From Adineta vaga (Eukaryota; Rotifera): a stretch of 64,000 nt of DNA. Below are positions 1-13,624 of the stretch, one piece after another. A model generated the notes under the pieces. The model made no database searches. It saw only the letters and a list, made by a program, of their open reading frames with translations, and was not told the origin of the DNA. Location: positions 5,766,001 to 5,830,000 of the forward strand of contig CP075494.1 in the NCBI GenBank assembly GCA_021613535.1, read 5' to 3'. The first letter of the stretch is position 1. Each line of letters opens with the position of its first letter. The translations under genes were made by a program, and so were the position numbers.

Positions 1-1
1 T

Positions 2-1361
2 GTATTTGGACAACGTCTGAAAAATTGTGATACATTTCGAATTGTTACTGATATGAATCGACGTAATGAAGTACCTGTTCATAATGCAGGTGCACGATTG
101 ATTAAAGCAGTAAGACAAATGGGTTTTAAAAATAAATGTTTGATTTTCACCAGTAACCAAAAACGAGCTCAACAAATCCTTAATTCTGAACTAATTTCAA
201 AAGAACGACAATCTGTTTTTGTATCTACTAAAATTGAAGATCTACGAAATTTTGTGAACTTCGATCGAGTGATGACGAGCGCACAAGAATCAACTACTCA
301 AAAATCAAAAGGATCAGGTAAGAAGTTTAGTTAAAAATTCTCATAACTTCTTTCTATCTCTTTGTTACAGCAAATGATTCAAATGCCTCTACAACCACGA
401 TTCCTTCTGCTGCAGTATATCAAAGTACCGTTGGTAATAATGCTATCACAACTTCTATCAACGCAGAAAATGAAATGATGCATAATAGAGAAAATACTGA
501 CATAAGCATGTTGATGAACAATTGTTACTTACGAAACTTAACTGATAGTCCTCACAAGTAAGCTTTAATTTGGAAAATAGATCCTGATAGACTGAGTCAC
601 CGATTGTATTTTTCCTTAAATAACTTAGTACTTTTTATATAGTTGTGTTCTACTTACTACTGGCTCTTTGAATCCTGTTCATCCTTTACATCTTCAAAAT
701 CGTCTACATGTCAAACAGTATCTTGAAAATGAACATCAGCCACCATGGAATGTTATTGCAGGATATGTTTCACCAACACAGTATGTTATTTTGAATTTCT
801 TTTAACTCTCCAATGATTATCATTGTCGTTGTCTGTTTAAGTGATAAATATGTGCGTTCAAAATTAGGTGATCTTCATTGGATTCCTGCTAAAGATCGAT
901 GTCAGCTATGTAAACAAGTTATCGAATTTGAAACTTCAGAAATATCATCTTGGGTTGATGTTTCTCGAGGTGAAAGTGAATGGAAAGAGGGTTTCGTTGA
1001 TTTCGATCCTGTGACGAAAAGTTTTCGTGATTTTCTCAACATAACACTTGTTGATCAAGAAAAACTTCTCAAATATCCATTGCATGTAGTTTATGTTTGT
1101 GGATTAGATCATTATAACAAATGTGCTGATGTTGAACGAATGGTACAACAAGAAAACATCTTGTGTGCTGTGGTTTATCGTGTAGGTTATGATGAGAAGA
1201 AGATAAATAGTTCGTTGCAATCATCTGGTGTAATCTATATTCCACTATTAGAAAAGCGTGCAAAACTCGAACATGTTAGTTCAACACAGATTCGACGATA
1301 TTTTCAAAATCCAACAGGTATTGCAACCAATATTGAGAAGAATATCTATCCGGTTGTTTAG
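2..1361 (+). CDS. NMNAT-like nucleotidyltransferase with receiver-like N-terminal region (5' partial)
   Basis: The gene is cut by the left edge; codons are read from base 2. Exons are about 2-319, 371-557, 643-781 and 842-1361, joined by GT..AG introns in consistent phase. The C-terminal half has nucleotidylyltransferase hallmarks: TGSLNPVHPLHLQ (the GSFNPVHxxHL nucleotide-binding motif), then GYVSPTHDKYV, and VSSTQIRRYF (the ISSTxIR motif). This is the pattern of nicotinamide/nicotinate mononucleotide adenylyltransferases of NAD synthesis. The N-terminal part (VTDMNRR, then AGARLIKAVRQMGF and a CLIFTSN strand) resembles a response-regulator or nucleotide-binding Rossmann-like domain, which ordinary NMNATs lack. 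A low-complexity Ser/Thr/Asn linker joins the two. The family call for the C-terminal half is fairly secure. Substrate and the N-terminal domain are inference. Confidence 0.7.
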
Positions 1362-1673
1362 AATTATATGAGTAAAAAGTATAAGAAAGAATAATTCACA
1401 ACATTTACGATACAGTCTGATTCCATACATGAACTTTTGTTATTTACTTTTTATATCAATATAACAAACATCACAGTATATAATAGTCGTCATTATTTGA
1501 TTGTACGATAGTATACTAAATAGTAATACAAATATATTTATTTCAAGTAGAGCAAAAAAAACAAACTAGAATATTACGTAAAAAACTACACGATGATCAA
1601 TAAAGAAAAAATTTTAAAAAATGCACACACACTGAATTTGCTAAAAAATCATATACATATTTTTATTGAAAGT

Positions 1674-4600
1674 TTAACGTGGACGAACTGAACTAGCACG
1701 AATGGTTGAAGCAGCACGAAAATTGACTGTTGATTCGCGTGTTTCACGCTAAATAAAGAGGTATTAGCAAAGTTTTTTCGTCAGGAATCATCTCTTCTAC
1801 TTACTGCTGGAGATGTACGACTCATACTAACAGAAGAGCGATTTTTAGCACGTAATTTACCAAGTTGATTTTCTGCCACATCAGCTCGTTCAGCTGAATC
1901 CTCTGTAGAAGAGAAAGTTTCATGTATTATTATCTTCTATTAGTGTTTTATTCCTACTTACCAAGTTCAGTTTGAACTTTACGATATTTCGCTAAATTAA
2001 TAGCAGCAATTTCCTCTGAAACGTGAAAGACAGTATTAAATTTAAAATGAAATATTTTTAATGATATTTACCAGCTTCTTCAACTTGACGTTTATATACT
2101 TTGATTTTAGCTTGTAATTTATCATTAAGATCTTGTAAACGTAAATGATTTTTTCGATCTTCTTCGATTTGAAAGACAACTTCTTTCAAACGACGATCAT
2201 TCTTACGTAATTCTTTTAATGTTTCTTGATGACGATGTTGTTCTAATTCAATTTCATTTTCTAATTCATGAATCTGAATAAACAATAGACATATTTTTTC
2301 TTTCGTTTCTCGTTCAAAATCAATACATACACGTTGTTCAAGTTTTCCAATAACACGTTTACCACCTTTGAGTGAATTTCCTTCTGACTCATCAAGACGT
2401 ACTTGAAGATCTTTGACTTGCTGTTCAAGACCTTTACGTAATCGTTCAAGATGAATAGCATGTTCTTGTTCTAGACGTAATTCTTCAGCAAGACGAATAG
2501 CATCAGCACCTAAAATAACATTCAATCTCTCATTTTATATAACTGACTTTTCGAAGTTATCTCTCGTTGAAGAATATTAACATACTTGCTTTCTTTGATT
2601 GTTCTTCACTATTTTTCAATTCAGTAAGTGCTTCATCTAAATCGGCTTGCATGGCTGTTGTTGCCGATTCTAATTGTCGTCTTTGTGATGATAAATTAGC
2701 ATTTGTTGTACTTAAATCACTAATACGATCGGCAATATCATTTAATTCCATTTCAGCTGCTTTTCGAGCACGTTCAGCTTGTTCTAAAGATGTATGTAAT
2801 TCTTCGAGCTCTCCGCTGACAGCATTAGCACGACGTTCAGCAGCAGCAGCAACTTCACGTGCTTCATCACGTTGTTGTTGTTCAAGTTCAATTTGTGCTT
2901 GTAATTCTATAAATTGTTGTTGCGCTCGTTTGAGAGCTTTTTGTGAATCAGCATTCGTACGATTGGCATGATCAAGTGCAACTTCAAATTCATTAACATC
3001 AGTTTCAAGTTTCTTTTTCTGAAAACACAAGACAGAAGAATTGAATTAGAAAAAAGTTTAGGATTGAATACTTGTTTGAGAGCTTCAGCTTTTGCACGTG
3101 CTTCAGCATCAAGACTAGCTTGCATTGATTCAACTGCACGTCCATGATTACGTCTTGTATTTTCAAATTCTTCTTCTTTTTCATGAATTCGTCGATCAAT
3201 TTCTTGTCGAACTGTACTCAATTCCATTTGCGCACGAAGAACTTTAGCTTCTTCTTGTTCAAGAGCGGATTCTGCTTCTTCTAAAGCAGCTTGAAGTTCT
3301 TCTTTTTCTAGTTCAGCACGTTTACGAGATTTATCAAGTTCATGAACATTTTTTCCGCCATCACTCAATTGATCCAATAGATCCTAAACGAAATCAAATG
3401 ACTTTATCCCAAAATTATCGAATATTTTTTACTTTAATCTCATCAGCTAAATTTTTATTCTCTTTTCGAAGTGCTTCGATTTGTTCATGAGATTCTTCAT
3501 ATTGTGTTTTAAGTTTAAATAATTCCGTTGAATATTGACGTGCTTCTTTTTGTGATTCTTCAAGTTCAATTGTAATATCTTCACATTTCTGTTTCCATTC
3601 ATTAATTAATTTATCAAATTGTTTCTGTTTCTTATCCATAGAAGAAGCATCTAGGGAAAAAAATAAGAAAACAAAACACATAGTTTCGAATACAAATCCG
3701 AATGCATTAACTGACTTGCATTAGCACGTTCAACATCGACCATAAGATCTTCAACTTCACCTTGAAGACGAGCTTTCACTTTTTCTAGCGCATTACATTT
3801 ATTCAAAGCTGCTTCAACTTGTTCTTCAGCTTCGGTTAATTTCGATGCTAATTTCCGTTTTGCTTCTTCTAATTCTTCACTACGAGCAATACCTAAAGAA
3901 ATCAAATAGACATTTATCTTTTCTCTAAAGATGTCTACATTGAAGTGAACTAACCTTCGGATTCATAACGAGCTCTCCATTGTTGAACTTCAGCATTCAA
4001 TTTTGTTACTTGTCTTTGAAATTCACTCTTCGCTTCTTGTTCTTCATCGAGTTGTTCACGTGTTTGTTCGAGATCAGCAGTTAAATTACGTATTTGTGCA
4101 CCTAAATCAAATATGAAACCTTCTGTCTAGAAAAATAAAAACAGAATGTTGACTTACTCGCTGAACCTTTGCCACGTAATGTATCTTCTAATATTCTCTT
4201 TGCTTCATCCAATTGTTGTTGTGATACCGTTTTTGTTTTGGTTAAAACTGCTATTTGATGTTCAGCATCTTCAAGTTGTCGAGTTAAATCCGAATTTTCG
4301 TTGCTTAATTTCGATTTATTTTGAGTTAAATCATTGATTTGTCGAAGATACTCGTCCATTTTTCCATGAATATCATTTAATTGTTGTTCGAGTTGTTTGG
4401 AAAGTTTTTCTGCAGCAGCTTTACCTTTTTGTGAATGATCAAGTTGGGAACGAACATCATCTGATTCAGATTTAACCGATTGTTTCTCTTTTTCTAATCG
4501 ATTTTTTATCTTTTGTAATTGATCAATTTGTTCGCCCATTTCATTCACAGCATCTTGATGTTTTTTCTTTAATTGTGCTGTTGTGGCTTCATGCTGAAGA

Positions 4601-7600
4601 TTTGCTTCTTCTAAATCTCGTCGAAGTTTTCCCAATTCTGATTCACGTTTTTTATTCATTTCAACTTGTGTCGATGTTGCACCACCTGCTTCTTCTAATC
4701 GATCATTCATTTCATCAATTTCTCTTGTAAGATCTGCACGTTGTTTTTCAGTTTTTTGTCTCAATTGTCTTTCAGTTTGAACTTCTTCTTCTAATTCTTC
4801 CATTCGACTTTGTAATTCTTTGATCTTTTTCCCGAGACCTGTTGCTTGTCCTTGTTCACTATCTAATCGTCCGCTCATTTGTTGAATTTCTTGATCTTTT
4901 CGTTTGAGATTATCTTCTAATTCACGTTTTGATCGTTCTAAATCTTCATAATTACTTTGTAAACCTTTAACATCGGTTTCTAATTTTCGTTTATTTTTAT
5001 CTAAATCAGCACGAGCTTTTTTCTCTCGTTCTAACGAATCTTCTAATTCATCGAGTGTTTGTTCTAATTTTGTTTTGATCTTATTCAAATGATTGACTTT
5101 ATCTTCTTCACCTTGTAATTGTTCTGTTGTTTTCGCATTTTGTTCTTCTAAACGTTTACGTTCACGTGTTATTTTAGCAATAGTTTCATCTTGATGAGCT
5201 ATTTCATCTTGTAAGGTATGAATTTGATTATCACGTGTTTTACATTCATTTTCAGATTTTTGTAGACTTAAACGAATATCATCAATATCTTTCTTAAGAC
5301 CATCAATATCATGTTCAAGTTTCTTTTTCTTCGAATTTAATTCTTGTGCACTTTCTTCTTCTTGACTACAACGTTCTTCTAAATCTTTTATTTGTTGTTC
5401 AAGATCAGCTTTTTGTGTTACTAAAAACAAAAAAGAAACTTTCAATCAAAGATTTCATGAAGATTTCTTTCTTACCTAAACGAGTATATTTTTCTTGAGC
5501 TTCGGATGATCCCGAACGTTCGGATTCTAACTGTTGAAAGATATCATTTTTTTCTAAAATATATAAAAAAAGAACGAAAGTTTTTCTTCAAATCATTTCA
5601 TTTCAAATGTACCTCGTAGTAGTTTTGAATTGCTATCTTCCATTTCTTTGCGTAGTTTTTCTTCTTTAGCTAATGCTTCTTTTAATGCTTTAAATTCTTC
5701 TTCGAGTTTTTTCATTTCTTCTTCTTGTCGTGCAACAGATAACAATGGTTTTACTTTCGTATATAATTTCCACCATGGCCAATTACGTAATGATAAATAT
5801 TTACGACAATTTCGTTGTAAAACAGATAATGCTATTCGTTGATCTAACATCTTCTTATAGGATTTTCTCATAATAAAACCACGTACTTGTCCTTGTAAAG
5901 CAGAAATAATTTTCGATAATGCTGCATCACGAAGATCTTCTAATTGACCTAATGTTCCTGCTTTGAAGAAGACTTTGGTATTTCCACAACGATATAATTC
6001 TTCACTTAAAGCAACATCTCGAAGAATATCTTCTGTAGCTTTTTTTGCATCAACAAAACCTTTTGGAATAGCATTCGGTGCTAAGATTGAATAACGTTGT
6101 TTAAATTCCGCATAGATCATTCGATTTGGAAAACCCTTTCGACAAATACGAATACCTTCAAGTACACCATTACATGTCAATTGATGCATAACTAAATGTG
6201 CATCAAGTACACCACCTGTCTTAATTTCATTTGGAATAATGCAACGAACAAAATGTGGATGAGTTTGTTTTAAATTCGTCATTAATTTATTTAATTGTTC
6301 CTAAAAAAATAAGTCAACTTTATCCTTATAGGAAAAGAGAAAAAGACAATTGAATTTTAAGACTTACACGATGTGTATTGGAGATTGTTTGCATACTACC
6401 ACCACCTTTCTTCTTACCACCACCAGCACCCTTGTTAGCCCCACCTTCTTCCTCAAATATATCAGCAAATAGATGACATAAGAGAACATTTTTTGATTTA
6501 GCAAAAAGAGTAGCACTAAAAGAAATCAATTATAAACGAAATCTTATCGAATAAACATACACTGTGTTATTAATTGGATCTTTATTCTTTTCAAGCCATC
6601 CCGTTGCAGTATAGGAAACCGTACCAGCATAATGATGAATATCAAAATGTGCTTCAACTTTTCCTTTACCAGGTTTTGGTTTACCAAATTGTGGATGTTT
6701 ACCCAAATGATTATTTTGGAGTTTTTCGACAAAAGTTTTATCACTTGCTTTAGGAACAATACATTCTTCTTCAAGAATGGAAAGAATACCTAACGGCTAG
6801 GAAAAAAAAACCAAAATTGATTTGCAAATGAAATGCAACACTAAACAAACGTTTACTTTTTCAATAAGATCAATACATGCTTGTAAATCCATACCAAAAT
6901 CAATAAATTCCCAATTAATGCCTTCTTTTTTATATTCTTCTTGTTCTAAGACAAACATATGATGATTGAAGAATTGTTGAAGACGTTCATTGGTATAATT
7001 AATACATAATTGTTCGAATCCATTACACTGAAATAAAAATGAAAAACTTCATTTGTCTCTCTTCATTTTGCCTTGAATTTAATTTACTTCGAAGATTTCA
7101 AAACCAGCAATATCGAGTACACCAATGAAAAATTGTCGTTTAGCTTTAACATCAAGTGTAACGTTAACACGTTCGACTAACCAACAAAATATACGATAAT
7201 AAATCTAATTGTTAGAAAAAGAAAATATTTCCATAGAATTTCTTTTTTGCGAATAAGAAAATCAACATACTGCTTTTGATAAAGCACCAATTGAATTAAT
7301 AACTTGATCCTTATTTTGACCTTTATTGACAAAATCATTACCAACCTAAACAAATAACACACGTTAATTCACGTTAATCGAAAAGAAAACGTATTATTGA
7401 ACCTTAATTCGAGGTTTAAGTAATCCTTTAATCATATCGGTTGCTTCAATTCCAAGTAAATGTGCAACTTTTTCACATTCTTCTGTTCCTTCAGCTTCGG
7501 CCTGTTCCTCTCTTGGTCGTTGTTTCCATTGAGAATTACCGAAATGCATAATAGCAGCTGTACATTTAAATAAATTATTCTTTTCATCCTACAAAATCCA

Positions 7601-9523
7601 AAGAAACATCTCTTGTTTTCTTCTACTCAATTCATTTTGTTGTTCCAAATAAACCTGAGTAAAACCCAAGATATCGAAGGATTCATTTGTAAGTCGCATT
7701 TCTTCTGCATCGTCAACATTATCAATTGTCAGCATACCTTGTGCGACATAAAAAAATTTTGATGGATCCGTATCAAGTAAACAAATTTCTATAGGAATCG
7801 AACGAATAAAGAAAAAGTTCGTCAGGAAAACAGTGATACGAACTATGATATTCAGGAAATGCATTGGAACAAAGTTGATAGAAGATATGATAATTACGTT
7901 CAGCTAGCAAAAAAGTATTTGATGAGAAAGTTAAAGTGAAGAGAAAAGGAAACGTTACATGGTTGCTGAAATGAATCGAAAAAGAAATGATTATTTTTTC
8001 TGAAAATAAAATTGAGAATAACTTACTTGAAAGATAACTCGTGATTTTTCAAGAAGATAAACTTCAATATCAGCACCAGCAATTTTTCCCGTATTACCAA
8101 AATGAATACGAATAAATTTACCCTAAATCCAATGGAAACATTTATTTGTATAGATATTGATCCATGTTTACTTACAAATCGAGATGAGTTATTATTTCGA
8201 GTTGTTTTGGCATTTCCATATGCTTCTAACACTGGATCTAATCAAAACAAATCGTTTGAAATAATAATCAAAAGATTGCTACTTACTCGCAGAAACAATT
8301 TGATCTTCTAATGTCATCGTTTTCTAGTTGATAAGAAGTATAGAAGAAAACAAAAATGGTTAAATTTGAATTTGATTTTACTTTTCCTTCTTCTTTTTTA
8401 GCACCAGCCGCTGCGACTAATGCGAAATATTGAATGACTTTTTTCGTATTTTCTGTTTTTCCAGCACCTGATTCACCTGTGATCAACATCGATTGATTTT
8501 CTCGATCTAAATACAACAATCATTGAACTAATCTTCGCCTATAATTTTATTAATTTCAATTGATAGTAATTATTATATCAAAAATAGTAATTATATTCAT
8601 TGCTATTATAACCTGCTGTTTATCTCTATTAACTCCTCCACTCAATCTAAAATATCTCATTAATCGTCTTGAATTTCATCGATTGATTTTGCTTTTCTTA
8701 GAACTATCCATGACCATCATTTGTTTCCATTCGAAATAAATATCTCTCATTTGCTTTACATCTGGGGGGGGGGGGGAGTTCCTTTGAATGAAGTAAGAAA
8801 TTTTTCTTGTTTAGACTATAATACTTACCGCGAAGCATATTTGAATATGCATTATCAGATATAGCGTACAGATGTGGAGCGACTTCAGTACGTTTTTTTC
8901 CACGATAAGCAAGAACAACTTTCATTGTATAAATCGGTAAACGTTTATATGGATTGATGACTACACAAAATAAACCTGAATAAGTCTATAAAAAAAAATT
9001 GGAAGCTCATGAGAAAGGAAAACAAGAAGTGAAGACATACGTAGATCAACCATCGTGAATATCGATCACGTAAATTTGCTAAGACAGATGCATCATTCAA
9101 ATAAGTTAAATCAGCCATATCATCTGAACAATTATATTTTGGTGGGTTCATTTGTTGAACATCATCTTTCTTAACGATTCTAATCTAGAACAGGAAGTTT
9201 TGGAGAAAAAAAAAGAATTTGTTTTCTTAACAAAGAGATTAACAACATACTTCTCCTTTGCCTGTTTTACATGTAACTTGATCATCTTTTGTACTTTCAA
9301 TTTCCGCTGCAATAAATGATTCTTTTGGATCTGGTATCCAACAAACTTTTTTTGCATCGAATGCTTGCGATCGAAGTTTAATCTTTTCTTCTACTGGTAG
9401 AGCTAAATATTTCATTGCTTCCATAAATTCCGGATCATTTGGATCATAAACCATGCTAGTTTGAAATAGTTAAATAAAATCTTGTTTTCCTATGTCATAG
9501 TATGCTTACCCGCTGCTTGCCAT
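1674..9523 (-). CDS. Mhc: Muscle myosin II heavy chain
   Basis: Complete conventional myosin heavy chain of about 1,900-1,950 residues in roughly 28 exons. The ATG at 9523 gives MASSG, then a GT donor; the TAA is at 1674. Motor motifs in order: SH3-like N-terminus (exon ending 9453), P-loop [14 protein letters not shown] (about 8450-8490), switch [11 protein letters not shown] (about 7090-7130), a Gly/Lys-rich loop 2 (about 6400-6450), the SH1 helix ([17 protein letters not shown], about 6120-6170) and an IQ region with LRNWPWWKL (about 5770-5800). From 5.6 kb down to 1.7 kb is a heptad-repeat coiled-coil rod, ending in a short non-helical tail rich in Arg and Ser. It is the thick-filament ATPase of muscle. 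Each motor exon is present once, so no mutually exclusive exon cassettes are seen. Oddities are a 7-nt microexon (7959-7965) and one 322-nt intron (8507-8828) holding a 13-G run. Confidence 0.95.
7959..7965 (-). other. 7-nt microexon of the myosin gene
   Basis: On the minus strand the context is CATTTCAG, then CAACCAT, then GTAACG. Including these 7 nt joins SRVIFQ to [10 protein letters not shown] in frame as FQQPSERNYHIF, the expected motor sequence just before the conserved ERNYHIFYQ element. Omitting them breaks the frame. The flanking introns are about 55-66 nt. Confidence 0.75.
8507..8828 (-). other. Long myosin intron with G13 tract
   Basis: Donor at 8828 (CGCG, then GTAAGT) and acceptor at 8507 (TATTTAG) join AYSNML to [19 protein letters not shown] in frame. 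At 322 nt it is about five times longer than its neighbours. It contains 13 consecutive G (8764-8776) and an internal near-copy of the sequence around 8488-8505 at about 8676. No coding capacity fits the myosin reading frame. Confidence 0.8.
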
Positions 9524-10205
9524 GATTTGAAATCAAACAAGATATATTTGTAATCGAGTAAAGTGACTTGCGAATGAATACGTACTAATGATTTAGCAAA
9601 TGGTTATATAGATGCGTAATTTGAGAAGAGAGAATATCGTCGACTTCTCATCTTTTTTTTTGCTTGTTATTTTTGCGCTCGTTTAGCAGATTAAATACGA
9701 TGATATGCTCATGTATATAGAATATATAAACTCAGCAGATGGTCGATTAGAAAAGAGAGCAGAATGGCATCTATTTCTTATTGTAATAGATAGGATGTTT
9801 ATGATTTTGATTAAGTTGATTACGGATCTCAATGAATAAAACTTGATCTAGTATACTTTAAGCTTGATTTGACGATTAAACTAATAAATATATTAGTAAG
9901 ATAAGACTTGGATATAGATTTATCATAGGATCGAATGTATCGTCTCGTTGAAGAGAAATATCCGTCGCGCCTTTCAAAAAATCGAAATAGACCAAGGAAC
10001 TAGTTGGATTCATATCTTCTTAGATAAATAGACAAGATGATACGTTGTCAGATTAGATTGTTTTAAGAATATGAATGATAATCATAGAAACTAAAAACAA
10101 AGATCGTTGTTTAAAATTTGACAAAATATTATATTTATTCAATTGTTAGAACAGAGAGAAATTAATAAATAAAGAAAACCCTTAAGTCATTGCTATAAAA
10201 AAATG
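9524..10205. other. Intergenic: myosin 5' flank and cadherin 3' flank
   Basis: No ORF, RNA gene or repeat could be supported. The right side holds an AATAAA-type sequence (AATAAATAAAG near 10164), probably unrelated to the downstream minus-strand gene. The left side must contain the myosin promoter. Confidence 0.5.
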
Positions 10206-13200
10206 TTATCTTCGATCTTCATCACTTCCATCGACATTCATTTCGACAAGAAAACCTCCATTTACACTTTTACATTTTGTAACAAAATCAGGTAATTGTT
10301 TAACCATACACGATCGACGTGTAGATATTTGTGATGAAGGTGATGATGATGAACCTGTTTCATAACTACCATGATAGCCAAGATCTGAACTATGATTATC
10401 AATCTTTTCATGATGATAATAATTTAGATAATATTCATTGTCTTGTGGAATATGAAGAATTTTATAAGTTTGAGATTCGGGTGATGACGTATTCACTAAA
10501 AGAAGAAGAAGAAGGATCATGTTTTTTTTCTTCGAAATCAAGAAAGAAATCAAGTTTACCAGTGTACGAATCTGATGAACGTCGATTATAGTAAATCGGT
10601 TTAATTTGAACAATATTTGCTATTTGTTGATGTTCAATAGAAAATGATGATGTCGTATTTGTTGAACCGGAAGATGTTAATTGTTGAGATGATGTACATA
10701 GGAGTTTATTTCTTGCGATAATTGCCGCTTGATGACGTCGACGATGTCTTCGCAACAATATACAAGTTATCATAAGACATAAAAATAGAAGGATGGTGAT
10801 AATGAGAACAACTAAACCCAAGATAAGACCAATAGATTTCGGTTGTGAATATTTGAAGAGAACTTTTTCAAATGTTGAGAATGCTGGAATGGTTGAATCA
10901 CCAATCGCAATTGCTACATTGACAAGAGTTTGTTGAGATGGAAAACCATGATCTTCAAGAAGAATTTGTAATTGAAATAAAGATATTTGATTAATTTGAC
11001 GTGTAAAATGTAAACTACCATTTGGATAAAGTAAAAATAATGATTTGTAATCATTATTTTGTAATGAATATTTAACTTTTCCATTATCACCTGAATCGAT
11101 ATCTGTTGCATTGAAAAGAATGATTTGATCAATGAACGAATTTTGTAAATCAAGAAATATTTTCGTTTGTTTTTCATCGAATAGTTGAGGTGGATTATCA
11201 TTCACATCTTCGATATTGATAATCAATTGACAAGCATTTTTATTTTGATTTTTTATTGGATAACCTTCATCTTCCAAATCAATAATTAAGAAATAACTTT
11301 TCCAATTTGATTCATAATCAAATTTTTGTCGTGAATAGATTTCACCTGTTTTCGAATTAATTTCAAATGGCCAAGATGAATTGATTCGAAGTGAATAGTT
11401 TATTGTTCCATTTAGATCCAAATCTGCATCGGTAGAATTAATTCGAACGATTGCATGATCTATGGAAGAATTCTCTGGAATGGAAATTTCTTGAAGCGAT
11501 GTTAAACATTTCGGAATATTATCATTCACATCCAAACTATAAAGAAATGTTTTCAAATACTTTTTCATTCAATCTTTTGTTTGATTACTTACACTTCAAT
11601 TTCAATTCGAACTTGTGTTTCCCATTTCGGTTCAGCAAGATTAATCGCTTTTGCTTTGAGTTCAATTCGAGAGATTTGTTCTCGATCTAATGGTTGTATT
11701 AGAATTAATCGGCCTGTATTTGAATCAATTTTAACAAATGAATTTAATTCTAACTCATATCGATTCATTGCATTTTCACCTTCATCACGATCAGTTGCAT
11801 TTAGAAAACCAATAGTTAATTCAGAGTTATCTATTGGATGTTCAACCATTTGATAATTTGCTAATTCTTCAATAGAAAATTTCATTGGATTCGAAGGAAA
11901 TTCACTTGGATTATCATTTAGATCCATCAAATGAATTTTCAAATCTTGTATTGATGTTAATAGAGTGTCTGTAGCAACAAAACGAAGTTGAATATTTCGT
12001 TGAATTTCTCGATCAAATATTCCTTTCTTTGCAATTAATATATATGAATTCATTTGATTGGCTGCAATCAATTCGTACACTTGTTGATCATTAGAATCTA
12101 AGTTCATTAATGAAACAGAAAGTTTTGTTGGAATCGAATCTTGATCAAATAATCGAATATAACCTAAGGTTAAATTTTGAATTTCTGTATTTTCATAGAT
12201 AAATAAAGTATGATTTTCATATTGAAAACGTCGATTAGGAATAAAAGATATATCAACAGGACAATCATTAACATCAGTAATAGAAATTGATAACCATGTA
12301 TCAGTATATAAAGATTGTGGTAAACCAGAATCAGATGCACGAATTAAAAATCGATAGGAACGAATCATTTCATAATCTAAAGATGAACGAAGACTAACAA
12401 TTCCATTACTAGAATTGATAATAAATGGAAATAATGATAAACCAGGAGGTTGTATAATTGAATAATGTATTAGACTATTTAAATCTTTATCAATATCTGT
12501 TGCCGTAATTGTTAATAATTCAGTTCCAATTGGTGTATCTTCAGAAAGAGACTAAAAGAATTCGAATACAATGAGGATAACTATGAGAGAGAGAGAGAGA
12601 GAGAAATAAGTATTTACTTGAATTGAATATTCTGTTTGATTAAATTTTGGTGCATTATCATTTTCATCCAATATCCAAACTGTAATATTCATTCGATTAC
12701 TTCGTACTTGTTCTATTCCATGATCAACAGCTTCAATAATTAAATCATATTGTTCTTTCACTTCTCGATCTAATCCATGACGAAGTATTCCATAAATTGC
12801 ATATTCATTAATCGATAATTTAATAATATTTAATTCGAAATAATCATCATTTTTGAGTAGTTTAAATGACAATTGACCATTTAAACCAGAATCATAATCA
12901 ATTGCTCGTGCAATTGGAAATCGATGACCGATTTGAATGGATTCTGAAAGAGATATATTTGTTTGAATATCCAAAAATTGACAAGAATGATCATTCACAT
13001 CGGTAATAGTGATGTTGATTGACGAGAATATTGGAGATGTTTTATTATCATTTGAAAATAATTCTAATAAAAATGAACAATGATCACATGGACAAATATT
13101 TTGTGCACACCAGGCATCACGATCGATAAGTTTTGTCAGAATTAAATCACGATTATTATTGGTTAAATTAAAATTCGATTGAAAATTATTTAATAATTCA

Positions 13201-13313
13201 TATGAATATGGAAATTGAAAAATAGGTTGATTAATTGGCGATTTTTCTTCGAGAATAAGTAAATATTCAGATGTCGAAACCAACGGAAGAAGAAGAAGGA
13301 GTAACACAAACAT
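10206..13313 (-). CDS. Protocadherin-like cadherin
   Basis: Type I membrane protein of about 970 residues in four exons: 12618-13313, 11593-12552, about 10560-11535 and 10206-10494. The ATG at 13313 starts a signal peptide (MFVLLLLLLPLVS). About seven extracellular cadherin repeats follow, marked by calcium-binding DVNDH, DENDNAPKF, DVNDCP, DLNDNP, DVNDNIP and DVNDNPP motifs with matching D-x-D and DRE motifs. One transmembrane helix (about 10780-10850, LILGLVVLIITILLFLCLM) is followed by a basic stop-transfer run RRHRRRH and a short Ser-rich cytoplasmic tail. No catenin-binding domain is seen, which fits a protocadherin rather than a classical cadherin. It is expected at the cell surface in homophilic adhesion. 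Skipping the last intron (10495-10559) would give a different tail ending ITRISNL. Confidence 0.88.
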
Positions 13314-13451
13314 CTAAAATGATATTTTTAAATTATAGATTGATCAGACAATAGACATATTGTTTCCTCTCTATCGTATTTTCAAATAATAACAATAACT
13401 TTCGATTGAAAATGAACTGACTTTTCGATCCATGGGTCATTCTTTCTAATG

Positions 13452-13473
13452 TATATATATATATATATATATA
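13452..13473. repeat. (TA)n microsatellite
   Basis: Uninterrupted TA dinucleotide run upstream of the cadherin gene. Confidence 0.9.
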
Positions 13474-13624
13474 AAAACATAGCTTGCGGCCTACGTTGAT
13501 TTCCACGCGTATGTTGAAATCATAACAAAAACAAGATGTGTATTGTGTTCAGATGCGTTTTTCTCTCTTTGCTTCTCTTTCTCTCCCCCTTTCTTTAGAG
13601 AAAAACGAAATTGGCCGCTTTCGT

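Noticed and set aside
10462-10500. Alternative cadherin C-terminus (SEYVITRISNL)
   Set aside because: The intron at 10495-10559 has good splice sites, and splicing gives a longer, better tail.
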